Positions 25,252 to 34,412 of a stretch of 64,000 bases of DNA are shown here, one piece after another; within the stretch, counting starts at the first letter, position 1, and each line of letters starts with the position of its first letter. This DNA is from Chitinimonas sp036961565 (GTDB taxonomy: Bacteria; Pseudomonadota; Gammaproteobacteria; Burkholderiales; Chitinimonadaceae). The position numbers were made by a program, and so were the translations under genes. The notes beneath the pieces were generated by a model, which was not told the DNA's origin, ran no database searches, and saw only the letters and a program-made list of their open reading frames with translations. The stretch covers positions 186,001 to 250,000 of the forward strand of contig NZ_JBAMDD010000001.1 in assembly GCF_036961565.1 (NCBI RefSeq), given 5' to 3'.

Positions 25252-27350
25252 GGCTTTACCTTGGCCTGGACACGCGCCAGCTCGGCCGCGTAGCGGCCGC
25301 TGAGTGCCAGCGCCGCCAGCTTGAGCAGGGCGTGCATGGCGCGCCATGAAAACAATGCGTCGCGGCCATCCACATGGCTGGGCTCGAAGCGGGCGTGTCC
25401 AAACTGGCCCAGCAGGTTGGAGAGCGGCACACCCAGCAGCCACCAGGGGTTCAGGCTGAATACGGCAATCAGGGCCGAGCCATACATGAGGATGACAGCC
25501 AGCACATGCAGCCAGATATTGGGCCAGCATTGGTGCTTCATGACAAAGATATCCCAGTACTGGTCCAGGCCGTGGTCGTACTGCAGATCGCTGATGCGAT
25601 CGCGATAGCGTTGCTGCACGGCGGCGCGGCCGTGGATGGGGGTACGGGGGCGCAGCAGTTGGCCGGCCGGCTCGCGGCCTAATGCGGGTAGGGGTTTACC
25701 TTGTTCCAGCAAGGGCTTGCCGGCTACCCAGACTGCCCTGACTGGTGAGGTCTGTTCACGGTTGACCATGCGGGGCATGCCACCCAGTTCATCGGCCTGC
25801 TCCAGCAAGGGCTCGGGCCGCGCCTGTGCCAGGGCGGCGGGATCCAGCAGGGCAAGGTCGGCACGCTTACCGATGGCCAGTACGCCGACATCGAGATTGA
25901 GCCAGGCAGCGGGCTCGCCCGTGACACGGGCGACTGCGCGCTCGACAGGCATAAAGCCGGTTTGCACGGCTTGCCTGAGCAACGAGACGGCACCATCAAA
26001 ATAGGCCAGGTTGGCGCCATGGGCACCCGCATCAGTGAAACCAGGCAGGATGTAAGGCTGGGACATCAGCTGCTGCCGTATGCCGGCGCGGTTATTGGCG
26101 CCGGAGGCCTGCCAGCGGAAGGCGGTGTCGGCCTCGCTTAGTAGCTCGATGAACAGCGTCATGGCGGGCATGCCCAGCTCGGCTGCCACGGCCGCCACCG
26201 TCTGGCCCTGCCAGGCAGCCTGTGGGGCGGTAACTATCAGGATGCGGGCAAAATCACGGTGGAAGGTCTTGATGCCGGGGCGCTGCCAGTCGGCGGCAAA
26301 CTGTGCCTTGAAACCTGGTGTCTGCCATAGCGCCCGGCGTTGTGCCGGGGTATCGGTATTGTTGAGCTGCACCCCGCTGGGGAATTCTTCGAACAGCGGG
26401 GTGATGGGCCCGTCGGAATACAGGGTGAACGGCTCGGTCAGCGTCTGCATGCGCAGATTGTTGCCGAGCAGGCGGTTGTAGCACCATAGCAGCGGCGCAT
26501 AGAGTCGCCACAGCAGCGGCTGGGTGTCGATATCGAGCGCAGACAGCAGTGTCATGCGCAGCGGTGGCCGGCGCCAATGGCCGGCGCCTAGCCGCAGTAT
26601 GTGCCAGACCGATTGCTGTCGTTCCGGATTGGGCGTGACCTGGAACACCGCATCACGCTCGCGGCAGGCATCGGCCAGGGCGGCGTATTCGGCGTAGTCA
26701 GCATGGTGCGAGGGCAGGGCGCGGCCGGCCCAGGCGCCATGCACCTTGTGCCAGTGCACCATATCAACCGACAGACCGCAGAAGCCGGCCGCCAAGCCTT
26801 CGTCGGCCAGGGTGCGCATGGCGGAAATTTCGGCGGGCGTGGCATGGGCGCTGACGCTGCGCGCCAGCCCCATGACCTTGACCCGCAATGCGCTGTGGCC
26901 GAGGAGTACGGCTACATTGGGGCCCAGTGGCAGTTGCGCCAGGTGGTCGAGATAGCGGCCCAGGCTGGTCCAGCTGGCAGCTTGCGCCAGCCAGCGCTGA
27001 ATCAGGGGCCGAGGCAGGGTTTCCACACGCTGGAAGATGTCTGCCAGGTCGGCCGGGTCGCCGCAGGCGACAGACAGGCTGCAATTGCCCATCAATACCG
27101 TGGTAACACCATGCCGTACCGATTCAGCGAGGCCTGGTGCGACTTCCACCTCCAGATCGTAATGGGTGTGGATATCGACAAAGCCGGGCGTGAGCCACAG
27201 GCCATCGGCCTCCACCACCTGCCGTGCCGGCGCGCTGATGGCGGGCGCCAGTTGGCTGATCTTGCCCGCCAGTATGCCGACGTCCAGCTTTTGCGGCGCA
27301 TGGCCCCGGCCATCGAAAACCAGGGCATTGCGTATCAGGACATCAAGCAT
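25248..27350 (-). CDS. Amidohydrolase (N-acyl-D-amino-acid deacylase-like) fused to an Mpo1-like membrane domain
   Basis: A 700-residue fusion. Residues 1 to about 560 are an amidohydrolase of the D-aminoacylase type, with the metal motif H61-T-H63 (DIHTHYD), a conserved GHSALR and a late FTDAGAHG. Residues about 581-700 resemble the Mpo1/DUF962 family. They show H606-x4-N611-x3-H615 (HQCWPNIWLH), hydrophobic segments and GHARFEPSH. Mpo1 proteins carry out oxidative shortening of 2-hydroxy fatty acids. The two parts together suggest cleavage of an N-acyl linkage followed by, or coupled to, modification of the released acyl chain; this is inference. The frame is continuous with no sign of sequencing error. 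Confidence 0.72.
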   Translation of the reverse strand: MLDVLIRNALVFDGRGHAPQKLDVGILAGKISQLAPAISAPARQVVEADGLWLTPGFVDIHTHYDLEVEVAPGLAESVRHGVTTVLMGNCSLSVACGDPADLADIFQRVETLPRPLIQRWLAQAASWTSLGRYLDHLAQLPLGPNVAVLLGHSALRVKVMGLARSVSAHATPAEISAMRTLADEGLAAGFCGLSVDMVHWHKVHGAWAGRALPSHHADYAEYAALADACRERDAVFQVTPNPERQQSVWHILRLGAGHWRRPPLRMTLLSALDIDTQPLLWRLYAPLLWCYNRLLGNNLRMQTLTEPFTLYSDGPITPLFEEFPSGVQLNNTDTPAQRRALWQTPGFKAQFAADWQRPGIKTFHRDFARILIVTAPQAAWQGQTVAAVAAELGMPAMTLFIELLSEADTAFRWQASGANNRAGIRQQLMSQPYILPGFTDAGAHGANLAYFDGAVSLLRQAVQTGFMPVERAVARVTGEPAAWLNLDVGVLAIGKRADLALLDPAALAQARPEPLLEQADELGGMPRMVNREQTSPVRAVWVAGKPLLEQGKPLPALGREPAGQLLRPRTPIHGRAAVQQRYRDRISDLQYDHGLDQYWDIFVMKHQCWPNIWLHVLAVILMYGSALIAVFSLNPWWLLGVPLSNLLGQFGHARFEPSHVDGRDALFSWRAMHALLKLAALALSGRYAAELARVQAKVKP

Positions 27351-27389
27351 GGTGTGTGCGGGCCAGGATGGGCTGCAGACGGGCGCACG

Positions 27390-29036
27390 TCACGGTGCAT
27401 CCTGGCGATATAGATAGAAGCGCTCCTTGCGATCGCCAGGCCGGTTTCCCTGCCAGACCAGTTGCCAGCCGGGCGGTGGATTGAGGGCTTCGCTGCCGCC
27501 CTGGCGCAGCAACCAGTCGCAACCATGATTGGGGTGTGTCTCGCGGCGCAGGGTGGACAAGCCCAGGTAGTAATGCAGGATGGCACGCTGGCTGGCTTGC
27601 AGGTTTTCGCTGGCGATGCAGCCGGTTTTGGGCAGCGCGGGGGCAATGGCGTGGGCGAAGTCGCGGTAGCTGGTGCGGGCATTGACCCAGTTGCCGGCAA
27701 TCAGCACCGCCAGGCCCCAGCACAGGGTAATGCCGGCTGCCCAGTTGGTGACCGCTTGCCGGCCCACCGGGCGGCGGCGCGATACGGCCCATAGCCAGGC
27801 CAGGGTAAAGCCCAGGCAAAGCAGCAGGGCCAGGATGCTGAAGGTGGGGCTGAAGCTGGGTGCCAGTTCCTGGATACGACCGCTGAGCCGCACCGGCAGG
27901 CCGAAATGCATGGCCAGCCAGCAGACCCACAGGAACAGGGCCAGCAGGCCGAAGGTCATGACGCCGAACCAGTTGACGAAAGCCGAGGCCCCGCGCCGCA
28001 ATACGTCCAGCCCTACCGCACCTATCCAGGCCAGAGGGGGCAGCAGCAGCAGGGCGTACCCAGCCCGGCCGCTATTGGAAAGCAGCAGGCATAGCAGTGC
28101 CAGGGCGGCTGCTACCAGTGGCAGCTGGAAGCGCGGTTGCATCAGTCGCTCACGCTGCATCCACAGGGTCGCCGCCGCGAGGAACCAGGCGGGCCAGGCA
28201 AACCAGGGTAGCAACCGCAGGTAGTAGCCAAAGGGGTGGCCTAGCTGCACCTGCGCAAAGCCGCCAAAGAAGCCCAGGGCATAATGATCACGCCACTGGT
28301 CGTAGGCTGCGCCGGAGGCATGGCTGAGGGCCAAGGGCCAGGCAGCCACCAGTGGTAGCGCAATAGCCAGCGCGATCAACAGGACAAGGCCATAGCGGGG
28401 AAAGCGCCAAGCGCGGAAGAGCGGCAGCAGCAACGCCAGCAGGAGCAGCATGGCGGGTTCGGCTAGACTGCCGGCCAGACCACAGGTGACCAGGGCTGCA
28501 CCCAGTATGGCGGCGGCCGGGTAGGGGCGACGCGGCGCCAGCGCCAAGGCGTAACCACCCCAGCACCAACCGGCCAGGACGGCCACATCGGTCGTCAGGG
28601 CATGGCCAGGCAGCAACAGCCCCGCGCAACCTATCAGTATCAGTACGGCACTACGGCCATGCCGGCGGCCGATCAGCTCGCGCGCCGTCATGCCGGTTCC
28701 CCATAGGGCCAGGGCCATAAAACAGCCTGTGGCCAGCCGGGCGCCTTCATGCAGGCTGAGCCCTAGCCACTGGCCCAGCCAGGCAAAGCCTGTGGCGACC
28801 CAGTAGAACAGGGGCGCGCGTTCCACCCAGGCCTCGCCGGCCAGCATGGGCAGGCTGAGTGGGTGACCATCGATAAAGTGCCGGACGATATCGGCGACGA
28901 TGGGCTCATCAGGCTTGAGTGGTTCCAGGCCCAGCAGGCCAGGCAGCAGCCAGGCCAGGCATAACAGCAGCAGCAGCCAGGGTTTTTCGGTGGCAGGCGG
29001 CAGATCCTGTTCGTGAGGCGGGGTATAGGTCAGCAT
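27390..29036 (-). CDS. ArnT-like glycosyltransferase (GT39/GT83 family)
   Basis: A 548-residue integral membrane protein with about eleven or twelve helices. It has the early acidic motif LKPDEP of the PMT/ArnT superfamily in the first periplasmic loop (near residue 40), followed by WVERAPLFYW. These enzymes transfer sugars from polyprenyl-phosphate donors to lipids or proteins at the periplasmic face. A C-terminal soluble portion (from about residue 455) is also family-like. It is the first gene of the long minus-strand unit, 39 bp upstream of the amidohydrolase gene. It may glycosylate the cluster product, or be an independent envelope enzyme. Confidence 0.82.
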   Translation of the reverse strand: MLTYTPPHEQDLPPATEKPWLLLLLCLAWLLPGLLGLEPLKPDEPIVADIVRHFIDGHPLSLPMLAGEAWVERAPLFYWVATGFAWLGQWLGLSLHEGARLATGCFMALALWGTGMTARELIGRRHGRSAVLILIGCAGLLLPGHALTTDVAVLAGWCWGGYALALAPRRPYPAAAILGAALVTCGLAGSLAEPAMLLLLALLLPLFRAWRFPRYGLVLLIALAIALPLVAAWPLALSHASGAAYDQWRDHYALGFFGGFAQVQLGHPFGYYLRLLPWFAWPAWFLAAATLWMQRERLMQPRFQLPLVAAALALLCLLLSNSGRAGYALLLLPPLAWIGAVGLDVLRRGASAFVNWFGVMTFGLLALFLWVCWLAMHFGLPVRLSGRIQELAPSFSPTFSILALLLCLGFTLAWLWAVSRRRPVGRQAVTNWAAGITLCWGLAVLIAGNWVNARTSYRDFAHAIAPALPKTGCIASENLQASQRAILHYYLGLSTLRRETHPNHGCDWLLRQGGSEALNPPPGWQLVWQGNRPGDRKERFYLYRQDAP

Positions 29037-29162
29037 GGTGCAGCGGGTTGGGGCAATGTGCGCAGTCTAGCAGGGAGCACAAAGCGTGAGGCGTATCGCT
29101 TGGTGGGTGGCGGGTGCAGCCACAGTGCCGATAGGCTGTTGAGAGTGGCCGGCTGAAAAACA

Positions 29163-29188
29163 AAAAAGGCAGCCTGGGCTGCCTTTTT
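29163..29188 (-). terminator. Bidirectional terminator between rpmE2 and the GT39 gene
   Basis: AAAAAGGCAGCC (29163-29174) and GGCTGCCTTTTT (29177-29188) are exact complements. The flanking A-run and T-run make it functional for rpmE2 on the minus strand, 16 nt after its stop. It marks the boundary between housekeeping genes and the oxygenase cluster. Confidence 0.9.
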
Positions 29189-29204
29189 GCATGCGTAGCA
29201 GGAA

Positions 29205-29465
29205 TTACTTCTTGCTGTACATGGAGAACTTGTTGTTGAACTTCTCGATACGGCCGGCGGTATCGACGATCTTTTGCTTGCCGGTGTAGAAGGGGTGCGA
29301 TTCGGACGAAACGTCCAGACGAACCACGGGGTAGTCCTTGCCGTCGGTCCACTTCATGGTTTCGGCGCCACGGGCCTTCATGGTGGTACGGGTCAGGAAT
29401 TTGAAGTCAACGCTTGCATCAAAGAAGATGATTTCGTTGTATTCGGGGTGAATGCCAGCTTTCAT
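29205..29465 (-). CDS. rpmE2: 50S ribosomal protein L31 type B
   Basis: An 86-residue L31 of the type B (zinc-free) form. It starts MKAGIHPEYNEIIFFDAS and has HPFYTGKQK, but lacks the CxxC zinc ligands of type A. Type B L31 is often the paralogue used under zinc limitation, although in many betaproteobacteria it is the main copy. It is monocistronic, followed by a strong terminator. Confidence 0.96.
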   Translation of the reverse strand: MKAGIHPEYNEIIFFDASVDFKFLTRTTMKARGAETMKWTDGKDYPVVRLDVSSESHPFYTGKQKIVDTAGRIEKFNNKFSMYSKK

Positions 29466-29695
29466 TTCGGGAGTCCCTTAGCTAAAGGTGGGCCTGGGTT
29501 GTGCAGTGCCCGGTCTTACGTAGAAAAGTCCATGATTATGCGACATAGCCCTTTGATTGGGCAAGGTAAAACTTAGCCGCTGCTGTGGTGTTCCAACCAA
29601 ATCAGCTGGTTGGTGATGACTGGGTTAAGTCGCTGCTGCGAGTCGCGGGGCTATGAAGTCGTGCGGCTGTGACATGCAAAGTGCTGCAAGCCCAA

Positions 29696-29726
29696 TAAAA
29701 AAGCGGGTGACGCTGTCACCCGCTTT
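29696..29726 (-). terminator. Terminator of rho
   Basis: AAAGCGGGTGAC (29700-29711) and GTCACCCGCTTT (29715-29726) form a perfect 12-bp stem with a 3-nt loop. The A-run to the left is a U-run on the minus strand. It lies 17 nt after the rho stop. Confidence 0.9.
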
Positions 29727-29742
29727 CTGAACCTGCGACGCC

Positions 29743-30993
29743 TTAGCGGCGCATGGAGTCGAAGAAATCGTTGTTGTTCTTGGTCTGCTTGACCTTGCCC
29801 AACAGGAAGTCCATCGCCTCCAGTTCGTCCATCGGATAGAGTAACTTGCGCAGCACCCAGATTTTTTGCAGCTGTTCCTGCGGGATCAGCAGCTCTTCGC
29901 GGCGGGTGCCGGAACGGTTGACGTTGATGGCCGGGTAGATGCGCTTCTCGGCCATGCGGCGGTCGAGATGTAGTTCCATGTTGCCGGTGCCTTTGAATTC
30001 TTCGTAGATCACGTCATCCATACGGCTGCCGGTATCGGTCAGGGCTGTCGCAATGATGGTAAGCGAGCCACCTTCTTCAATATTGCGGGCAGCGCCGAAG
30101 AAACGCTTGGGCTTTTGCAGGGCGTTGGCGTCCACGCCACCCGTCAGTACCTTGCCGGAGGCCGGGATGACGGTGTTGTAGGCGCGAGCCAGACGGGTGA
30201 TGGAATCCAGCAGGATGACCACATCCTTCTTGTGCTCGACCAGGCGCTTGGCCTTCTCGATGACCATTTCGGCCACCTGCACATGGCGGGTAGGTGGCTC
30301 GTCAAAGGTCGAGGCCACCACTTCGCCGCGCACGGTACGCGTCATCTCGGTCACTTCTTCCGGGCGCTCATCTATCAGCAGGACGATGAGAATGACATCC
30401 GGGTGGTTCGAGGTGATGGCGTGGGCAATATGGGTCAGCATCACCGTCTTGCCTGACTTGGGCGGGGCGACCAGCAAGCCGCGCTGTCCCTTGCCTATGG
30501 GGGCAATCAGGTCGATGACGCGACCGGTGATGTTCTCATCAGCCTTGATGTCACGTTCCAGCGTCATGCGCTCGGACGGGAACAGCGGCGTCAGGTTTTC
30601 GAACAGGATCTTGTTCTTGGTGGCTTCGGGCGTGTCGTTGTTGACACGGTCCACCTTCACCAGGGCGAAGTAGCGCTCGCCATCCTTGGGCGTGCGTATC
30701 TCGCCTTCGATGGTATCGCCGGTGTGCAGGTTGAAGCGACGTATCTGGCTGGGGCTGACGTAGATGTCGTCGGGGCCTGCCAGGTAGCTGGTGTCGGGGC
30801 TGCGCAGAAAGCCAAAACCATCGGGCAGCACTTCAAGGGTGCCATCGCCGAAGATGCTCTCGCCTTTCTTGGCCTGGCTTTTCAGCAGGGCGAAGATCAG
30901 GTCTTGCTTGCGCATCCGGTTTGCACCGTCGATGTCGGTGGCCATATCGACCAGTTCGGACACGTGTTTGTGCTTGAGATCGGACAAATGCAT
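29743..30993 (-). CDS. rho: Transcription termination factor Rho
   Basis: A 416-residue hexameric RNA helicase. The N-terminal helix bundle (HLSDLKHKHVSELV), the cold-shock-like RNA-binding domain (GFGFLRSPDTSYLAGPDDIYVS), Walker A (APPKSGKTVML) and the C-terminal ATPase with Q- and R-loop sequences are all present. Length and sequence are typical; there is no insertion domain. It lies downstream of trxA, as in many proteobacteria. Confidence 0.98.
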   Translation of the reverse strand: MHLSDLKHKHVSELVDMATDIDGANRMRKQDLIFALLKSQAKKGESIFGDGTLEVLPDGFGFLRSPDTSYLAGPDDIYVSPSQIRRFNLHTGDTIEGEIRTPKDGERYFALVKVDRVNNDTPEATKNKILFENLTPLFPSERMTLERDIKADENITGRVIDLIAPIGKGQRGLLVAPPKSGKTVMLTHIAHAITSNHPDVILIVLLIDERPEEVTEMTRTVRGEVVASTFDEPPTRHVQVAEMVIEKAKRLVEHKKDVVILLDSITRLARAYNTVIPASGKVLTGGVDANALQKPKRFFGAARNIEEGGSLTIIATALTDTGSRMDDVIYEEFKGTGNMELHLDRRMAEKRIYPAINVNRSGTRREELLIPQEQLQKIWVLRKLLYPMDELEAMDFLLGKVKQTKNNNDFFDSMRR

Positions 30994-31163
30994 GTGCGGG
31001 TAGACTTTCCAGTCTTGGTGGAGGGAGTTTGTTTTTTGGAGGTAAGGATAGATCGGCTGGGAGCCGGAATCGCCGGAATGGGTTCATCGGCGATTGAACA
31101 GGTTTGAACGCAGCTTAGTTGCGGCTTGTGCTGCTGTCAATGCTGAATGCAGGTTCTTGCAAC

Positions 31164-31198
31164 AACGCCGCTGCTTGTGTTGCACAAGTAGCGGCGTT
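31164..31198 (-). terminator. Hairpin downstream of trxA
   Basis: Positions 31164-31179 and 31183-31198 pair over 16 bp with a single G-T mismatch and a 3-nt loop. It lies about 60 nt beyond the trxA stop on the minus strand, between trxA and rho. No strong T-run follows, so it may only partly terminate transcription into rho. Confidence 0.55.
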
Positions 31199-31260
31199 TG
31201 AGCCAGCTTGTGGGCCTTCCGGCCACCCCATCAGAACGCGGGTGGCGGCATGGGCCTCAC

Positions 31261-31602
31261 TCAGGCTGCGGCTTGCAGGTGGCTGTCGATAAAGGCAGTC
31301 AGTTGCGACTTGGACAGGGCGCCCACCTTGGTGGCAACCACTTCGCCGCCATTGAACAGCATCAGGGTGGGGATGCCACGGATGCCGTACTTGGGGGGGG
31401 TAGCCTGGTTCTCGTCGATATTGAGCTTGGATACCTTGAGCTTGCCGCTGTATTCGTTGGCCACTTCATCGAGGATGGGGGCGATCATCTTGCAAGGGCC
31501 GCACCATTCGGCCCAGTAGTCAACCAGCACGGGGCCGGCAGCCTGCAGGACTTCGGCTTCAAAACTGGCGTCAGAGACGTGGTGGATCAGTTCGCTACTC
31601 AT
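31261..31602 (-). CDS. trxA: Thioredoxin
   Basis: A 113-residue thioredoxin with active site W33-C34-G-P-C37 and the conserved cis-proline segment GIPTLMLF. It reduces protein disulfides in the cytoplasm. The ATG at 31602 (MSSELIHHVSDASF) is the family start; a longer upstream frame lacks similarity. It is next to rho, a common arrangement. Confidence 0.97.
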   Translation of the reverse strand: MSSELIHHVSDASFEAEVLQAAGPVLVDYWAEWCGPCKMIAPILDEVANEYSGKLKVSKLNIDENQATPPKYGIRGIPTLMLFNGGEVVATKVGALSKSQLTAFIDSHLQAAA

Positions 31603-31842
31603 GGATTTTCTCCGATTCGTTGGACGTGGCCGGTGCGAATCCGGCGATGGCTGCATCGTACCCGATTGGGTACTCAACCGAAAAGCGACAGCTGATTGAT
31701 TGTTTGTATGGGGGCGATAGCGGGGTGAGCAGGATCAGTGGAACGCCTGCTGGTTCGGGTTGCTTCGGCGTCTAGCGCCAGGGCTTCCCTGGAGTCTGTT
31801 CCAGCGTCATCAGCCAGCTATGAGCTGAGTGCATAAAGGCGC

Positions 31843-33207
31843 TCAAGCCTCGCGCAGGGCACCCACCGCCTGCTCCAGCCGCTCCACTGCGATGACGGTC
31901 ATGCCTGCAATAGGCCCCTTGGGGGCATTTGCCTTGGGGATGATGGCGGTGGTGAAGCCCAGTTTGGCGGCTTCCTTGAGGCGCTCCTGGCCGCGCTGTA
32001 CTGGCCTGACCTCACCAGCCAGGCCCACTTCGCCAAACACCACCAGCTTGGCAGGCAGCGGCTTGTTGCGTAGCGAAGAGACGATGGCCAGCAGTACGGC
32101 CAGGTCGGCGGCGGGCTCGGCAATGCGTACACCACCGACGGCATTGACGAATACATCCTGATCGAAGCAGGCCACACCAGCGTGGCGATGCAATACCGCC
32201 AGCAGCAAGGCCAGGCGGTTGTTTTCCAGCCCCACGGCCAGGCGCTTGGGGTTGGGGGCGTGTGCTTCGTCCACCAGGGCCTGTATTTCTACCAGCAGGG
32301 GGCGCGTGCCTTCCTGGGTGACCAGTACACAGGCGCCCGGTACTGGCTCGGCGTGCTGCGACAGGAATAGCGCGGAGGGATTGGTCACCCCGCGCAAGCC
32401 CTTGTCGGTCATGGCAAACACGCCCAGTTCGTTGACGGCACCAAAGCGGTTCTTCTGCGCCCGTATCAGACGGAAGCTGGAGTGGGTATCGCCTTCGAAG
32501 TACAGCACCGCATCGACGATGTGCTCAAGCACACGCGGGCCGGCGAGGGCGCCATCCTTGGTGACATGGCCAACCAGCAGGATGGTGGTGCCACTGGTCT
32601 TGGCGTAGCGAGTCAGCTGGGCTGAGCACTCGCGTACCTGTGCGACTGAGCCGGGGGCTGATTGCAGCTGCTCGCTATAGACCGTCTGGATGGAGTCGAT
32701 GACCACCATATCGGGTTTTTCAGCCGCCAGCGTCGCCAATATGGTTTCCATATTGATCTCGGCCAGCAGGCGGACGGGGCCGGCTTCAACGGCCAGGCGG
32801 CGGGCGCGCAGGGCGATCTGCTGCGCCGACTCCTCGCCGGACACATACAGCACCTTGTTGTCCTGGCCCAGGTGGGCCAGCACCTGCAGGAGCAGGGTGG
32901 ATTTGCCTATGCCAGGGTCGCCACCTATCAGTACGACGGCGCCGCGCACCAGGCCGCCGCCCAATACGCGGTCAAATTCCTCGCTACCCGTGGTGGTGCG
33001 CGGGGCTTCGGCGGTTTCCACCTCGTTCAGTGCCTGCACGCCGCCGCCGGCAGCCAGTGCCTGGAAGCGGCTGCTGCCGGCACGGGGCTCGGCTACGATG
33101 GATTCGGCCAGGGTGTTCCAGGCATTGCAATGGGGGCACTGGCCTTGCCATTTGGGGTTACTGCCACCACAGGTGGCGCAGATATAGACAGTTTTGGGCT
33201 TGGCCAT
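31843..33207 (-). CDS. radA: DNA repair protein RadA
   Basis: A 454-residue RecA-like ATPase that promotes branch migration in recombinational repair. The N-terminal zinc finger uses C10, C13, C24 and C27. Walker A is GGDPGIGKST, the RadA-specific KNRFG motif is present, and the C-terminal Lon-protease-like domain (EPAADLAVLLAI...) is complete. It is followed upstream, 12 bp away, by a histidine phosphatase gene. Confidence 0.97.
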   Translation of the reverse strand: MAKPKTVYICATCGGSNPKWQGQCPHCNAWNTLAESIVAEPRAGSSRFQALAAGGGVQALNEVETAEAPRTTTGSEEFDRVLGGGLVRGAVVLIGGDPGIGKSTLLLQVLAHLGQDNKVLYVSGEESAQQIALRARRLAVEAGPVRLLAEINMETILATLAAEKPDMVVIDSIQTVYSEQLQSAPGSVAQVRECSAQLTRYAKTSGTTILLVGHVTKDGALAGPRVLEHIVDAVLYFEGDTHSSFRLIRAQKNRFGAVNELGVFAMTDKGLRGVTNPSALFLSQHAEPVPGACVLVTQEGTRPLLVEIQALVDEAHAPNPKRLAVGLENNRLALLLAVLHRHAGVACFDQDVFVNAVGGVRIAEPAADLAVLLAIVSSLRNKPLPAKLVVFGEVGLAGEVRPVQRGQERLKEAAKLGFTTAIIPKANAPKGPIAGMTVIAVERLEQAVGALREA

Positions 33208-33219
33208 CAGCAGGGGATA

Positions 33220-33864
33220 TCAGAGTTCGTCAAAGGCTTCGGTTTCAAGATGGGCGATATCGCCCCATTGCTCGATATGGAAGCGGCCGCCGCCCAGGCG
33301 TACCCGGTTGATGCTGGCGTTGTGCAGGCTGTGCTCGCGCTTTTGCGATAAAGGCATGTTCATGGCAGCACGGTAGATGCAGTCGAGCACGCCGCCGTGG
33401 GCGACCACGACGACCTGCTGGCCGGCATGCTGTTCGCCTATCTCAGCCAGGGTATCCAATACCCGGGCGTTGAAGCCCAGCAGGCTTTCGCCGCCAGGCA
33501 GGATATGGTCGGGCTGGCGCAGTTGCCACAGGCGGAAATCCTCCGGGTGCTGGGTCGCCATCTCCTCAGGCGTCAAGGCCGACAGCACGCCGTAGTGACG
33601 CTCACGCAAGCCGGTGTGCTGTGCCAGTGGCAGGTTGATCTGGTTGATGATGGCCAGGGCGGTGTCGCGAGCACGGCTCAGATCGCTGCTGAAGACGGCG
33701 CTGAATGGGGAATCCCTGTGATCGGCACGCAGTCGCTCGGCCAGCAGTTGGGCCTGCTGGCGGCCCGTGGCATTGAGGCCGATATCGGTGTGGCCTTGAA
33801 AGCGGCGCTCGGTGTTCCAGGCTGTTTCGCCGTGGCGTATCAGCCAGAAAATGGTGTCGGGCAT
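33220..33864 (-). CDS. Histidine phosphatase family protein (phosphoglycerate mutase-like)
   Basis: A 214-residue member of the histidine phosphatase superfamily. The phosphohistidine motif R10-H11-G-E-T is at the N-terminus and a second catalytic histidine is in VVVAHGGVLD. It resembles GpmB/CobC-type phosphatases rather than cofactor-dependent mutases; substrate unassigned. The ATG at 33864 starts MPDTIFWLIRHG. It is 5 bp from the M15 peptidase stop and 12 bp from radA, so the three are probably co-transcribed. Confidence 0.9.
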   Translation of the reverse strand: MPDTIFWLIRHGETAWNTERRFQGHTDIGLNATGRQQAQLLAERLRADHRDSPFSAVFSSDLSRARDTALAIINQINLPLAQHTGLRERHYGVLSALTPEEMATQHPEDFRLWQLRQPDHILPGGESLLGFNARVLDTLAEIGEQHAGQQVVVVAHGGVLDCIYRAAMNMPLSQKREHSLHNASINRVRLGGGRFHIEQWGDIAHLETEAFDEL

Positions 33865-33869
33865 GGTTG

Positions 33870-34412
33870 TCAGATCCGGGAGTTGGCCGGTGCGTGATAG
33901 CACCAGTGCCAGGGTTCGTAGGCAATGCCGGCAGGGTTGTCGCGCGGGTAGCTCATGGCAAAACCATGCTCATGTGCGTGGCCGATCAACCAATTGAATG
34001 CGGCGCTCAGTTCAAATGTTTCTTCCAGTACGGCCTCGCCAGGGGCGGTAATGTCCAGTGCGCGGCCGGTATGGTGTTCGCTGTAGCCGGGGGCGGCGCT
34101 GACGGCCAGTATGGCTTCCATGGCCAGGCCTTGATCCAGCTTGCGACGTATCAGGCCAGCCTGGTAGGCCACACTGCGGAAGGCTGAAACCAGTTGCAGC
34201 ACGACACCGTCCGTCAGGGCGGCGGCCTGCATCGTGCGCCAGGCAGCTGCGGTGGCCGGCTCGGCAAACTGATCACGTCCCAGGCAGTCCAGCCCCAGCG
34301 GCACCAGCAGCCTGGCCTCTTCCTGCACGGCCAGGCCGCGGCGGTAGCCATAGTCGGTGGGTATGCCGAGTTCGGTATGCAGCAGCGCGAGGGGGTGGTC
34401 AGCGGTCATCAT
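33870..34412 (-). CDS. M15-family D-alanyl-D-alanine carboxypeptidase-like protein
   Basis: A 180-residue peptidase of the VanY/LdcB group. The zinc-site motif is seen as SEHHTGRALDI (SxHxxGxAxD), and EPWHW supplies the catalytic glutamate and third ligand. SAFRSVAYQ is the substrate-binding block. No signal peptide is evident, so it may act on cytoplasmic muropeptides as an LD/DD-carboxypeptidase in recycling. The start at 34412 has a second ATG directly after it. Confidence 0.85.
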   Translation of the reverse strand: MMTADHPLALLHTELGIPTDYGYRRGLAVQEEARLLVPLGLDCLGRDQFAEPATAAAWRTMQAAALTDGVVLQLVSAFRSVAYQAGLIRRKLDQGLAMEAILAVSAAPGYSEHHTGRALDITAPGEAVLEETFELSAAFNWLIGHAHEHGFAMSYPRDNPAGIAYEPWHWCYHAPANSRI

